Source: Lachnospiraceae bacterium UBA5899 | Lineage (GTDB): Bacteria; Bacillota; Clostridia; Lachnospirales; Lachnospiraceae | Direction of reading: 5' to 3' | Length of the DNA stretch: 26,152 nt | Assembly (NCBI GenBank): GCA_002432425.1 | Contig: DJEL01000047.1 | Location: 318 to 26,469, forward strand | Shown: in pieces, positions 7,694 through 14,739 of the stretch | How the letters are laid out: each line of letters opens with the position of its first letter | How positions within the stretch are numbered: position 1 is the first letter of the stretch | Program-made: the position numbers and the translations under genes | Notes under the pieces: generated by a model | The model's input: only the letters and a program-made list of their open reading frames with translations | What the model was told of the DNA's origin: nothing | Databases searched by the model: none

Positions 7694-8170
7694 TTACTGC
7701 TTGATTTTTACTTTGGATGCCGGCAGATGGGTTTCTATCACCTGAATCACCTGCGGGGTGTATTCGCCCATATCCCTTCTGGGGAAAATGCAGGCATTTA
7801 CTTTGGATGTATAGACAATGATGCTGCGGTTCGTGGACACCGCCTTACGGATGTCCTCCCACTTCTGCATCTCCTCCGTGCCGTTCTGGGAGACATGGAT
7901 GCCTTCATCGTCCAGCACATAGTGCAGAGGCTCCTTGAATGCCGGATTGGCAAGCGCCTGCTGCCTGCTTCTTAAAAATAAGGTCCATGGCAGGTAGACA
8001 AGCAAAATCACACCGGCTATCACCATCAGATACCCTTTCATATATACACCGGCTATCACCATCAGGGCTCCCACCACGCTGCCGAACAGGCCGGAAAATC
8101 CGTTGTAGGTATGACGGAGCATATAGTCGTACAAATCTCCCGCCTTCATATTTACATCAAATTCTATCAT
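7694..8170 (-). CDS. YcxB-like membrane protein
   Basis: The 158-residue protein begins with a short beta-rich stretch (IEFDVNMKAGDLYDYMLRH), has two close hydrophobic segments (about 30-46 and 48-68) and ends in a cytosolic domain of about 85 residues with YVLDDEGIHVSQNGTEEMQKW and a C-terminal FPRRDM. This matches the layout of YcxB-type proteins, whose function is unknown. The two membrane segments contain the same heptapeptide LMVIAGV, encoded by a 20-bp exact DNA repeat. It is the first gene of the cluster leading to tsaE. I see no convincing promoter in the 60 bases before it, so it may depend on read-through from mscL or on a weak promoter. Confidence 0.75.
   Translation of the reverse strand: MIEFDVNMKAGDLYDYMLRHTYNGFSGLFGSVVGALMVIAGVYMKGYLMVIAGVILLVYLPWTLFLRSRQQALANPAFKEPLHYVLDDEGIHVSQNGTEEMQKWEDIRKAVSTNRSIIVYTSKVNACIFPRRDMGEYTPQVIQVIETHLPASKVKIKQ
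8010..8065. repeat. 20-bp exact direct repeat inside the YcxB-like gene
   Basis: ACACCGGCTATCACCATCAG occurs at 8010-8029 and again at 8046-8065, 36 bp apart and in frame. Each copy encodes the LMVIAGV part of one of the two membrane helices. It looks like a small in-frame duplication or gene-conversion tract. Confidence 0.85.
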
Positions 8171-8229
8171 TCTTTCTTACCTTTCCTGCTGCCGGAGTAC
8201 CGGGCGCCGTCTTTTTCCCGTAATCCCAG

Positions 8230-8256
8230 AAAAAGCACCTACTCAGTAGGTGCTTT
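8230..8256 (-). terminator. rho-independent terminator overlapping the mscL stop codon
   Basis: Read leftward, AAAGCACCTAC, a TGA loop and GTAGGTGCTTT form a perfect stem of up to 11 bp that runs directly into a T-run. The last codons of mscL and its TAG stop (8239-8241) are part of the hairpin. Confidence 0.8.
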
Positions 8257-8685
8257 CAAATCTGACGTACAATGTGGACACCTTGTAGCTTCAATGCTGA
8301 TTTCAGATTGACAGTATGGACACTTTTTCGTGGTGGGCACCGCCGGCGCTTCTTCTTTGTGTGACAGCTTGTTCATAAGCTTGACAAACATAAACACCAC
8401 AAATGCCATAATGATAAAGTTAATCACATTGGAGATAAAGGATCCGTAATTAAAGGTAGCGGCTCCGGCTGCCTGTGCAGCTTCCAGTGTCGGATAGTAG
8501 GAACCGTCCAGAGAAATAAACCAGTTGGTAAAATCTACTTTTCCGGTAAAGATACTTACGACCGGCATAATAATGTCGTTTACCAGGGAATTTACAATGC
8601 CGGTAAAGGCACTGCCGATAATCATGCCGACTGCCAGGTCAATCATGTTGCCGCGTAACGCAAATTTCTTAAACTCTTTTAACAT
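8239..8685 (-). CDS. mscL: large-conductance mechanosensitive channel with C-terminal zinc ribbon
   Basis: MscL forms a pentameric pore in the cell membrane that opens under high tension and releases solutes after osmotic downshock. The 148-residue protein has the normal core: FKKFALRGNMIDLAVGMIIG (N terminus and first helix), a short outer loop, and a second helix at about 85-105. The usual charged C-terminal helix is replaced after residue 115 by a Pro/Ala linker and a cysteine ribbon, CPYC (122-125) and CPHC (136-139), which should bind one zinc per subunit in the cytoplasm. A good ribosome binding site and its own promoter precede it, and the terminator overlaps its stop codon, so it is probably transcribed alone. 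Confidence 0.93.
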   Translation of the reverse strand: MLKEFKKFALRGNMIDLAVGMIIGSAFTGIVNSLVNDIIMPVVSIFTGKVDFTNWFISLDGSYYPTLEAAQAAGAATFNYGSFISNVINFIIMAFVVFMFVKLMNKLSHKEEAPAVPTTKKCPYCQSEISIEATRCPHCTSDLKAPTE

Positions 8686-8741
8686 GGTGCTTCCTCTCCT
8701 CTTACTCTCTTGTATCTTGCAAAAGCCATTTTTCTTTCTAT

Positions 8742-8770
8742 ATTATATGGAAAAAGGAGAGAAAAAGCAA
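8742..8770 (-). promoter_or_regulatory. putative promoter of mscL
   Basis: TTGCTT (8765-8770) and a perfect TATAAT (8742-8747) are separated by 17 bp. They lie between the ribU stop codon and mscL. The -35 box is weak, and no operator is visible. Confidence 0.5.
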
Positions 8771-8777
8771 GTCTTGA

Positions 8778-9509
8778 TTATCTGTGGCCCGTCTTTAAAA
8801 TGGGACTTAACGGCTTGTAAATCAGCATGGTAAGTAAGGATACCACTCCGCCCTTTATGAGGTTTATCGGCGCTACCGCAAAACATACATAAGTGGTCAG
8901 GTTGGTAATGGCGGGATTGACGGCGGTTCCGCCCGCAATCAGGGTGTCTAAAGGAATGCCGTACATTTCCGCATATTTCGGTAAAAGATACCAGGCATTC
9001 AGCGCCGTACCGAACAGGGTGATACAGACGGTTCCCAAGACGCAACCCAGAACGGCTCTTTTCTTGGTTTTCTTAAATTCATAAACAAGGCTCGCCGGCA
9101 GAAGCAGGCTGCAACCGATGGTAAAGTTGGCAAGGTCACCCACAAATGCGGTATCGGTGCCCTTGATAATAATTTTCAGAACCACTTTACAGAATTCCAC
9201 AAACACGCCTGCTACCGGTCCGAACGCAAAGCTGCCTATCATAACCGGCAGTTCGCTGAAGTCCAGCTTGTAGTGTCCCGGTGCCAGAAAAGGAAGTGGG
9301 AAGTCCAGCATGTAAAGAATAACGGAGATGGCGGAAAGCATGCCCGTCACCGCCATCATACGGGTGGTGAAAATTTTCTGTGTCCTGCCGTTCTTCTTGT
9401 CCGCCATTTTCCGGATAATAAGCGCCGCTACGAAGATGAGCACCACGATGCCCAGAAACTCCAGGAAAAATACTAAATTATCTGCGATTGATTTTGCTAA
9501 TCCATTCAT
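8778..9509 (-). CDS. ribU: riboflavin ECF transporter substrate-binding protein RibU
   Basis: RibU is the membrane S component that captures riboflavin and passes it inward with a shared EcfA-EcfA'-EcfT module, which is not encoded in this window. The family hallmark KLDFSELPVMIGSFAFGPVAGV, written here in part, is clear, as are VGDLANFTIG and the late APINLIKGGVVS. I chose the ATG at 9509 (243 residues), preceded by AAAGGCAGG. The open frame extends to 9650, but that part would cross the riboswitch terminator hairpin. An extra N-terminal helix (about residues 11-33) precedes the usual six-helix core. The FMN riboswitch upstream agrees with riboflavin as the substrate. Confidence 0.92.
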   Translation of the reverse strand: MNGLAKSIADNLVFFLEFLGIVVLIFVAALIIRKMADKKNGRTQKIFTTRMMAVTGMLSAISVILYMLDFPLPFLAPGHYKLDFSELPVMIGSFAFGPVAGVFVEFCKVVLKIIIKGTDTAFVGDLANFTIGCSLLLPASLVYEFKKTKKRAVLGCVLGTVCITLFGTALNAWYLLPKYAEMYGIPLDTLIAGGTAVNPAITNLTTYVCFAVAPINLIKGGVVSLLTMLIYKPLSPILKTGHR

Positions 9510-9594
9510 AAATAAAACCTGCCTTTCCATTTCTTTCGGTCTAAGAGATTTCGTCTTTTTGTGTAACGGTACGCACCTTACTGTCTTTCCGACA

Positions 9595-9622
9595 ATAAAA
9601 AACCCCGGCATAAAACCGGGGT
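9595..9622 (-). terminator. riboswitch-controlled terminator before ribU
   Basis: Read leftward, ACCCCGG, a short TTTTATG loop region and CCGGGGT form a strong stem followed by TTTTTTATT. It lies between the FMN aptamer and the ribU start, as expected for the off-state hairpin of a transcriptional riboswitch. Confidence 0.85.
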
Positions 9623-9681
9623 CATTACATACCAAGGACAACTTTCCCATACTTGCCGCCGCAGATATGGAAAAGTTTTCT

Positions 9682-9810
9682 CTTCTTTCATCCAGACTGT
9701 AACTGTTGGTACCGGATTCTGACCGGTTCAGCCATGCATTGCATGGGTCGCAGACCTATCAGCTTTCGCTGCATCACTGCCAGTAGGGAATCTCACCCTG
9801 CCCCGAAGAT
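9682..9810 (-). ncRNA. FMN riboswitch (RFN element)
   Basis: Read leftward, the aptamer opens with TCTTCGGGGCAGGGTGAGAT and TCCCTACTGGCAGTGAT, continues with the variable arm and TCAGAATCCGGTACCAACAG, and closes with TTACAGTCTGGATGAAAGAAG (shown in parts). These are the conserved blocks of the FMN-binding element. When FMN is bound, the downstream terminator should form and ribU expression fall. The 363-base stretch between ribU and tex is fully occupied by promoter, aptamer, about 60 bases of switching sequence, terminator and ribosome binding site. Confidence 0.95.
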
Positions 9811-9829
9811 TTATTTATTTTACGTGCAC

Positions 9830-9858
9830 ATAATAGCACAGGGAAAATCAAAATGCAA
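9830..9858 (-). promoter_or_regulatory. promoter of the FMN riboswitch-ribU transcript
   Basis: TTGCAT (9853-9858) and TATTAT (9830-9835) have a 17-bp spacer. Transcription would begin about 12-15 bases before the aptamer, the usual arrangement. The promoter lies directly after the tex stop codon. Confidence 0.55.
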
Positions 9859-9872
9859 TACTGATTTTGCTC

Positions 9873-12230
9873 CTACTTCTTATCCTTGGCAATTTTCATG
9901 GTAAGACCGATACGCTTCTTTGCCACATCCACGGAAAGTACCTGCACGTCCACTACATCTCCGACGCTGACTGCCTCTAAAGGATGCTTGATAAAGTGGT
10001 CGGTAATCTGGGAAATATGTACCAGACCGTCCTGATGCACGCCGATGTCCACGAACACACCGAAGTCAATGACGTTACGGACGGTTCCCTTTAAAATCAT
10101 GCCTGGCTTTAAGTCCTTCATATCCAGAACATCACTGCGCAGTACCGGTGCGGGCATGTCCTCTCTGGGGTCACGCGCCGGCTTTTCCAGTTCTTTGATA
10201 ATATCCGTCAGGGTGATTTCGCCGATGCCAAGCTCCACGGCAAGCTTTCCCTTGTCGGAAATCCGGCGTTCGATGCTGCCCAGTCTTTCTGCGGCATTGT
10301 CCTTCTTTGCGGGCGCTTCCTTTGTTTCCGTCAGGGTCACGCCGCCCATTGCCTGCGCCAGTGCCTTTCCCATGGCGGTGTTGGTGTTGTGTACCTGAAT
10401 GGTTTTCTTTGCGGGTGCCTTGGCAAGCTTATTCTCTGTTTTAACAGAAGCGGTCTGTGCCGCCTTTTTCTGGAATTCCTTTACATCTTCCATGGTAAGT
10501 CCCAGTTTTGCCAAAAGCTTTTCCGCCGCTTCGTAGGATTCGGGATGCACACTGGTGGCATCCAGCGGATTGTCCCCGCCGGTAATGCGTAAGAAACCGG
10601 CGCACTGTTCAAATGCCTTGGGTCCTAACTTGGCTACCTTCAAAAGCTGCTTCCGGTTGGTAAAGCGGCCGTTCTGTTCCCGGTAATCCACGATATTTTT
10701 TGCAATCGCCTTGCTGATGCCGGAGATGTATTCCAGAAGGGAAACGGATGCGGTATTCAAATCCACACCTACCTTATTGACGCAGTCCTCTACGACACCG
10801 TTTAAGGTTTCGCCTAATTTTTTCTGGTTCATGTCATGCTGGTACTGACCGACACCGATGGATTTCGGGTCGATTTTTACAAGCTCGGCAAGCGGGTCCT
10901 GCAGTCTTCTGGCGATGGATGCCGCACTTCTCTGTCCCACATCGAAGTTGGGGAATTCCTCCGTTGCCAGCTTGCTTGCGGAATAGACGGAAGCACCTGC
11001 TTCGTTTACAATCACGTACTGCACCGGCTCTTTCAGTTCCTTAATCATTTCCACAATAACCTGCTCGGACTCACGGGATGCGGTTCCGTTTCCTACGGAA
11101 ATCAGGGAAACACCGTATTTTTTAATAAGCTTCTTTACTTCTGCCTTGGCTTCTTCTACTTTGTTCTGAGGTGCTGTGGGATACACCACCTTGGTGTCCA
11201 GCACCTTTCCGGTAGCATCCACAACCGCTAATTTACAGCCGGTACGGAATGCCGGGTCCCAGCCCAGTACCACTTTGCCTGCAATGGGAGGCTGCATGAG
11301 AAGCTGCTTTAAGTTCTTGCCGAATACGCTGATGGCGCCGTCTTCCGCTTTTTCCGTCAGTTCGTTTCTGACTTCTCTTTCAATGGAAGGGGCAATCAGT
11401 CTGTCGTAGGCATCTTCCACTGCTTCTTTCAGTACGGGTGTGGTAAATTCGTTGTCCTTTGTAATGAGCTGTTTCTCCAGATAACGGAGAATTCTTTCTT
11501 CCGGTGCATTGACCTTTACGGTAAGCACCTTTTCCGCTTCTCCTCTGTTTAAGGCAAGAACTCTGTGACCGGCCACCTTTTTCACCGGCTCTTCAAAATG
11601 ATAATACATTTCGTATACGCTCTCCGCCTTTTCATCCTTGGCTTCGGATGTAATCACGCCTTCTTCCATGGTGGCGTTGCGGATATAGGCGCGGTATTCT
11701 GCGGAGTCGGAAATGCTTTCGGCAATGATGTCCTTCGCTCCCTGCAGCGCTTCTTCTGCGGTCTTTACCTGCTTTCCTTCCTCTGCGTCCTCACCGGTTA
11801 CATATTTCTTTGCTTCTTCCCAAACAGGCGCTTCCGCCGTCTGCGCCAGTATGTATTCCGCCAGTCCTTCCAGCCCTTTTTCCTTGGCAATGCTGGCTCT
11901 CGTTTTTCTCTTGGGACGGTACGGACGGTATAAATCCTCTACCACTACCAGTGTTTCCGCTGCCAGAATCTGCTTCTTTAACTCATCCGTCAGCTTTCCC
12001 TGTTCCTCTATGCTGCCCAGTACCTGCTCCTTTTTCTCCTCAAGGTTGCGAAGGTACAGCAGTCTTTCATGCAGATTGCGGAGCTGCTCGTCATTTAAGG
12101 AGCCGGTTGCCTCCTTCCGGTAACGGGAAATGAAGGGAATGGTGTTGCCTTCATCAATCAGTCCCACGGCTGCTTCCACCTGCCATTTTTTCACCTGAAG
12201 TTCTTCTGTGATTTTGCTTATAATGTCCAT
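9873..12230 (-). CDS. tex: Tex family RNA-binding protein (YqgF and S1 domains)
   Basis: Tex is a cytosolic nucleic-acid-binding protein conserved in most bacteria and related to eukaryotic Spt6; its role in transcription or RNA turnover is only partly known. The 785 residues comprise a helical N-terminal region, a YqgF-like RNase H fold from about 318 (VLGWDPAFRTGCKLAVVD), helix-hairpin-helix repeats at about 473-560 (GVGQYQHDMNQKKL and following), and a C-terminal S1 domain from about 707 (GMILKGTVRNVIDFGVFVD). Between the hairpin repeats and the ELEKPARDPRE segment lies an unusual Ala- and Lys-rich insert (about 588-654) that looks disordered. GAGGAAA precedes the ATG. No terminator is visible between tex and the ribU promoter. 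Confidence 0.94.
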   Translation of the reverse strand: MDIISKITEELQVKKWQVEAAVGLIDEGNTIPFISRYRKEATGSLNDEQLRNLHERLLYLRNLEEKKEQVLGSIEEQGKLTDELKKQILAAETLVVVEDLYRPYRPKRKTRASIAKEKGLEGLAEYILAQTAEAPVWEEAKKYVTGEDAEEGKQVKTAEEALQGAKDIIAESISDSAEYRAYIRNATMEEGVITSEAKDEKAESVYEMYYHFEEPVKKVAGHRVLALNRGEAEKVLTVKVNAPEERILRYLEKQLITKDNEFTTPVLKEAVEDAYDRLIAPSIEREVRNELTEKAEDGAISVFGKNLKQLLMQPPIAGKVVLGWDPAFRTGCKLAVVDATGKVLDTKVVYPTAPQNKVEEAKAEVKKLIKKYGVSLISVGNGTASRESEQVIVEMIKELKEPVQYVIVNEAGASVYSASKLATEEFPNFDVGQRSAASIARRLQDPLAELVKIDPKSIGVGQYQHDMNQKKLGETLNGVVEDCVNKVGVDLNTASVSLLEYISGISKAIAKNIVDYREQNGRFTNRKQLLKVAKLGPKAFEQCAGFLRITGGDNPLDATSVHPESYEAAEKLLAKLGLTMEDVKEFQKKAAQTASVKTENKLAKAPAKKTIQVHNTNTAMGKALAQAMGGVTLTETKEAPAKKDNAAERLGSIERRISDKGKLAVELGIGEITLTDIIKELEKPARDPREDMPAPVLRSDVLDMKDLKPGMILKGTVRNVIDFGVFVDIGVHQDGLVHISQITDHFIKHPLEAVSVGDVVDVQVLSVDVAKKRIGLTMKIAKDKK

Positions 12231-12293
12231 ATTTCCTCACATTCTGCCTTAACGGCACCCCCTTGCGGGTTCTGTCTTGTAATTACTCTTGCT

Positions 12294-12322
12294 ATTATAC
12301 TGAAAAAGAGGACTTGTTTCAA
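12294..12322 (-). promoter_or_regulatory. strong promoter of tex
   Basis: TTGAAA (12317-12322) and a perfect TATAAT (12294-12299) have a 17-bp spacer. The leader to the tex ATG is about 60 bases. The -35 box directly abuts that of the divergent rightward promoter. Confidence 0.7.
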
Positions 12323-12351
12323 TTGTAAAAGAGTAAAAAAAATGCTACAAT
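12323..12351 (+). promoter_or_regulatory. promoter of the two small membrane-protein genes
   Basis: TTGTAA (12323-12328) and TACAAT (12346-12351) have a 17-bp spacer. A short inverted repeat, CTGAAAAGTTTCAG (12354-12367), covers the expected transcription start and could be an operator or a leader hairpin. Confidence 0.6.
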
Positions 12352-12392
12352 ATCTGAAAAGTTTCAGAATTTTTATGATAAGGAGTACCCCT

Positions 12393-12788
12393 ATGGATGA
12401 CCGTTATACGGACGATGATTTTTATAACTATCCGTTTCCGTCCTTTACTGACAACCGCAATAAATTTGCCCGTGCTTCCCTGATTTTGGGAATGTGTTCC
12501 ATTGTTTTAATCTGCACACTTTTTCTCCCCATTCCGTTGGGCACACTGGGACTTCTTTTTTATTTTCTGTCCAAAAGGCTTCATAAGCCGGTGGATTCCT
12601 CCGCAAAGGCAGGGCTTGTGACTTCCCTGATTGGTTTATGCGCAGGACTGATTTTCATGGGCTTTACCGTTTATTCCTCCGTACAGCTCTTAAAACCGGA
12701 AAACCGCGATGTGTTAAATGCACAGTTTGAATCCCTTTACGGCGTGGATTTTGACGAATATATCAACCGCATTTACGGTGATGAATAA
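12393..12788 (+). CDS. small membrane protein of unknown function, DUF4190-like
   Basis: The 131-residue protein starts at the ATG at 12393, which follows AAGGAG at a good distance; an upstream in-frame ATG (12342) would overlap the promoter -10 box. The acidic, Tyr-rich N terminus (DDRYTDDDFYNYPFPSF) is followed by a hydrophobic hairpin (ASLILGMCSIVLICTLFLPIPLG and next) and a third membrane helix (AGLVTSLIGLCAGLIFMGF), both quoted in part. This is similar to short membrane domains such as DUF4190, which have no known activity. It is the first gene of a two-gene unit and ends 13 bases before the next start codon. Confidence 0.75.
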   Translation: MDDRYTDDDFYNYPFPSFTDNRNKFARASLILGMCSIVLICTLFLPIPLGTLGLLFYFLSKRLHKPVDSSAKAGLVTSLIGLCAGLIFMGFTVYSSVQLLKPENRDVLNAQFESLYGVDFDEYINRIYGDE

Positions 12789-12801
12789 AGGAGGGACTAC
12801 T

Positions 12802-13521
12802 GTGAATTCTTATTTTTCCAATGCGGAACTGAAGGACAAAGCCAAGGAAAAGCTGACCGGGCATTTCGGTTTTTTAATCGGATGCACTCTGCTTTCTTCC
12901 TTCCTTACCTATATTGTTTCCGTCCTTTTTTCCAATGTTTATACTTACTCCAACATGGCGGAGTTTGCGCTGGGCGAGGCGATTTCCTTTCTGGTTTCCC
13001 TGTTTACCGGTGTCTTAAACGTAGGACTGACCCTGATTTATTTAAAAACTGCCTGCGGAGCGCCCTGCAGTTTTTCGGACCTTTTCTCCGGCTACCGGAA
13101 CCGCTTCAATGTGTCCCTCGGCGTTTCCTTTTTCCGCAACCTGCTTTCCCTTTTGCCGGGACTTGCCTATGCCGTTCCGTTAAGTCTGTTCCAGCTTACG
13201 GGAAAGGTAACTTATCTGTATGTAAGCATCGGTCTTTTGCTTGTTTCTACCGTGATTTACCTGCCGTTTTACCTGATGCTTTCCCAGTGCCTGTTTATCA
13301 TGCTGGATTTCCCTGATAAGTCCGTAAAAGAAGTTTTGCAGTTCAGTGCAGAAATCATGAAGGGGCAGAAAAAGCGGCTGTTTGTTTTGATTTTGAGCTT
13401 TATCCCCATTACGTTACTGGCATGTTTATCCCTGATTGGCGTTTTGTGGTTAATCCCTTACGTCAATATGACCTACACGATTTTCTATCTCAATGTCATG
13501 CAGAACTACCGGAAAGTATAA
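12802..13521 (+). CDS. DUF975-type multi-pass membrane protein
   Basis: The start is taken as GTG at 12802 because AAAGGAGG lies 8 bases before it; the open frame extends further upstream without a ribosome binding site. The 239 residues begin with AELKDKAKEKLTGHFG, the charged amphipathic opening typical of DUF975 proteins, and contain five or six membrane helices with a short loop containing FSDLFSGYRNRF. The function of the family is unknown; some members look like regulators or adaptors in the membrane. It is the second and last gene of its unit. No clear rightward terminator follows it. Confidence 0.78.
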   Translation: MNSYFSNAELKDKAKEKLTGHFGFLIGCTLLSSFLTYIVSVLFSNVYTYSNMAEFALGEAISFLVSLFTGVLNVGLTLIYLKTACGAPCSFSDLFSGYRNRFNVSLGVSFFRNLLSLLPGLAYAVPLSLFQLTGKVTYLYVSIGLLLVSTVIYLPFYLMLSQCLFIMLDFPDKSVKEVLQFSAEIMKGQKKRLFVLILSFIPITLLACLSLIGVLWLIPYVNMTYTIFYLNVMQNYRKV

Positions 13522-13533
13522 ACCGGTATCTAT

Positions 13534-13575
13534 AAAAAAGGAGGAGCAACGATGCTTTACGCATCCGCTGCTCCT
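13534..13575 (-). terminator. rho-independent terminator enclosing the prfB stop codon
   Basis: Read leftward, AGGAGCA (13575-13569) pairs with TGCTCCT (13548-13542), and an inner GATGC/GCATC helix extends the stem. The TAA stop codon lies in the GTAAA loop. CCTTTTTT follows. Confidence 0.75.
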
Positions 13576-14694
13576 TCTACCGTCTTAGCGCCTGTGCTAA
13601 TCCATTTTAAGTATCCGTTTATAAAGTTGTCCAGATCACCGTCCAGCACCGCATCGGCGTTGCCGCTTTCCACTCCGGTACGATGATCCTTTACCAGCGT
13701 ATAGGGCTGCAGCACGTAGGAACGTATCTGGTTGCCCCAGCCGATTTCCTTTACTTCACCGCGGATGTCGGACAATTTTTCCGCATTGGCTTCCTGCTTT
13801 AACAAATACAGCTTCGCCTTCAGCATCTGCATTGCCTTTTCCTTGTTCTGGAACTGGCTTCGTTCATTCTGGCACTGTACCACGGTTCCCGTAGGAATAT
13901 GGGTGATACGGATGGCAGAAGATGTCTTGTTGATATGCTGACCGCCCGCGCCGCTGCTTCGGTAGGTATCAATGCGTAAATCCTCGTCGTTGATATCCAC
14001 ATCCAGGTCTTCTTCAATATCCGGCATAACATCCAGAGACACAAAGGATGTCTGGCGCTTGCCCTGCGCATTGAAGGGAGAAATACGCACCAATCTGTGC
14101 ACGCCTTTTTCGGACTTTAAGTAACCGTAGGCATTTTCGCCGTTTACCTGGAACGTTACGGATTTGATACCGGCTTCGTCACCGTCCAGATAGTCCAGCA
14201 CTTCAATGGAAAATCCTTTCCGCTCTGCCCATCTGGTATACATACGGTACAGCATGCCGCACCAGTCGCAGCTTTCCGTACCGCCCGCACCGGCATTGAG
14301 CTTTAAGATGGCATTGTTTTTGTCGTATTCTCCGGACAATAACGTACTGATACGCATCTGCTCAAATACGCTGATGAAGTGGTCCAGCTCTTCCTGGATT
14401 TCGGGAATAAGGCTTTCGTCGTTTTCCTCGTAGCCCATTTCAATCAGAGTCAGAATGTCATCGTAACCGGTCCGTAAATCCTTGTAGGTCTGACAGGTAT
14501 CTTTTAAGTTTTTCAGCTCTTTCATGAGCTTGTTGGAACGGTCGGGATTGTCCCAGAATCCGGGCGCCTCCATTTCCCGTTCTAATTCTTCGATTCGCTT
14601 TTCCTTATTAGCTAAGTCAAAGTGAATCCCTCACTTCCGCCAAAGGGGTTTCATAGGTAAGCAATTTTGCTTTCATGTTATCCAATTCTACCAC
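13557..14694 (-). CDS. prfB: peptide chain release factor 2, expressed by +1 programmed frameshift
   Basis: RF2 ends translation at UGA and UAA codons. Translation starts at GTG (14694), preceded by AGAGGTGA, reads 25 codons (beginning VELDNMKAKL after the start) and meets an in-frame TGA at 14619-14617. The site AGGGATTCACTTTGAC has the standard layout: a Shine-Dalgarno-like AGG, then CTT-TGA-C. A +1 slip on CTT continues as DLANKEKRIEELE and on to the stop at 13557, about 378 residues in all. The tripeptide SPF (205-207), which reads the stop codon, and GGQ (250-252), which triggers hydrolysis, fall at the same numbers as in E. coli RF2. Low RF2 should slow reading of the TGA and raise the frameshift rate. 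The gene follows secA closely and is probably co-transcribed with it. Confidence 0.97.
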
Positions 14695-14739
14695 TTAAAC
14701 GTCACCTCTTTCTTTTTATTGATAACAGGGCAGTGCGCT

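Noticed and set aside
9510..9650. N-terminal extension of RibU from the ATG at 9650
   Set aside because: It would translate the riboswitch terminator hairpin; the ATG at 9509 has the proper ribosome binding site.
13522..13580. Rightward terminator for the DUF975 gene using the prfB hairpin
   Set aside because: On the + strand the stem is followed by a mixed sequence with no T-run, so it works only leftward.
14574..14694. prfB as a broken gene or sequencing error
   Set aside because: The TGA lies in a complete frameshift site with AGG, CTT-TGA-C and correct spacing, so it is programmed recoding.
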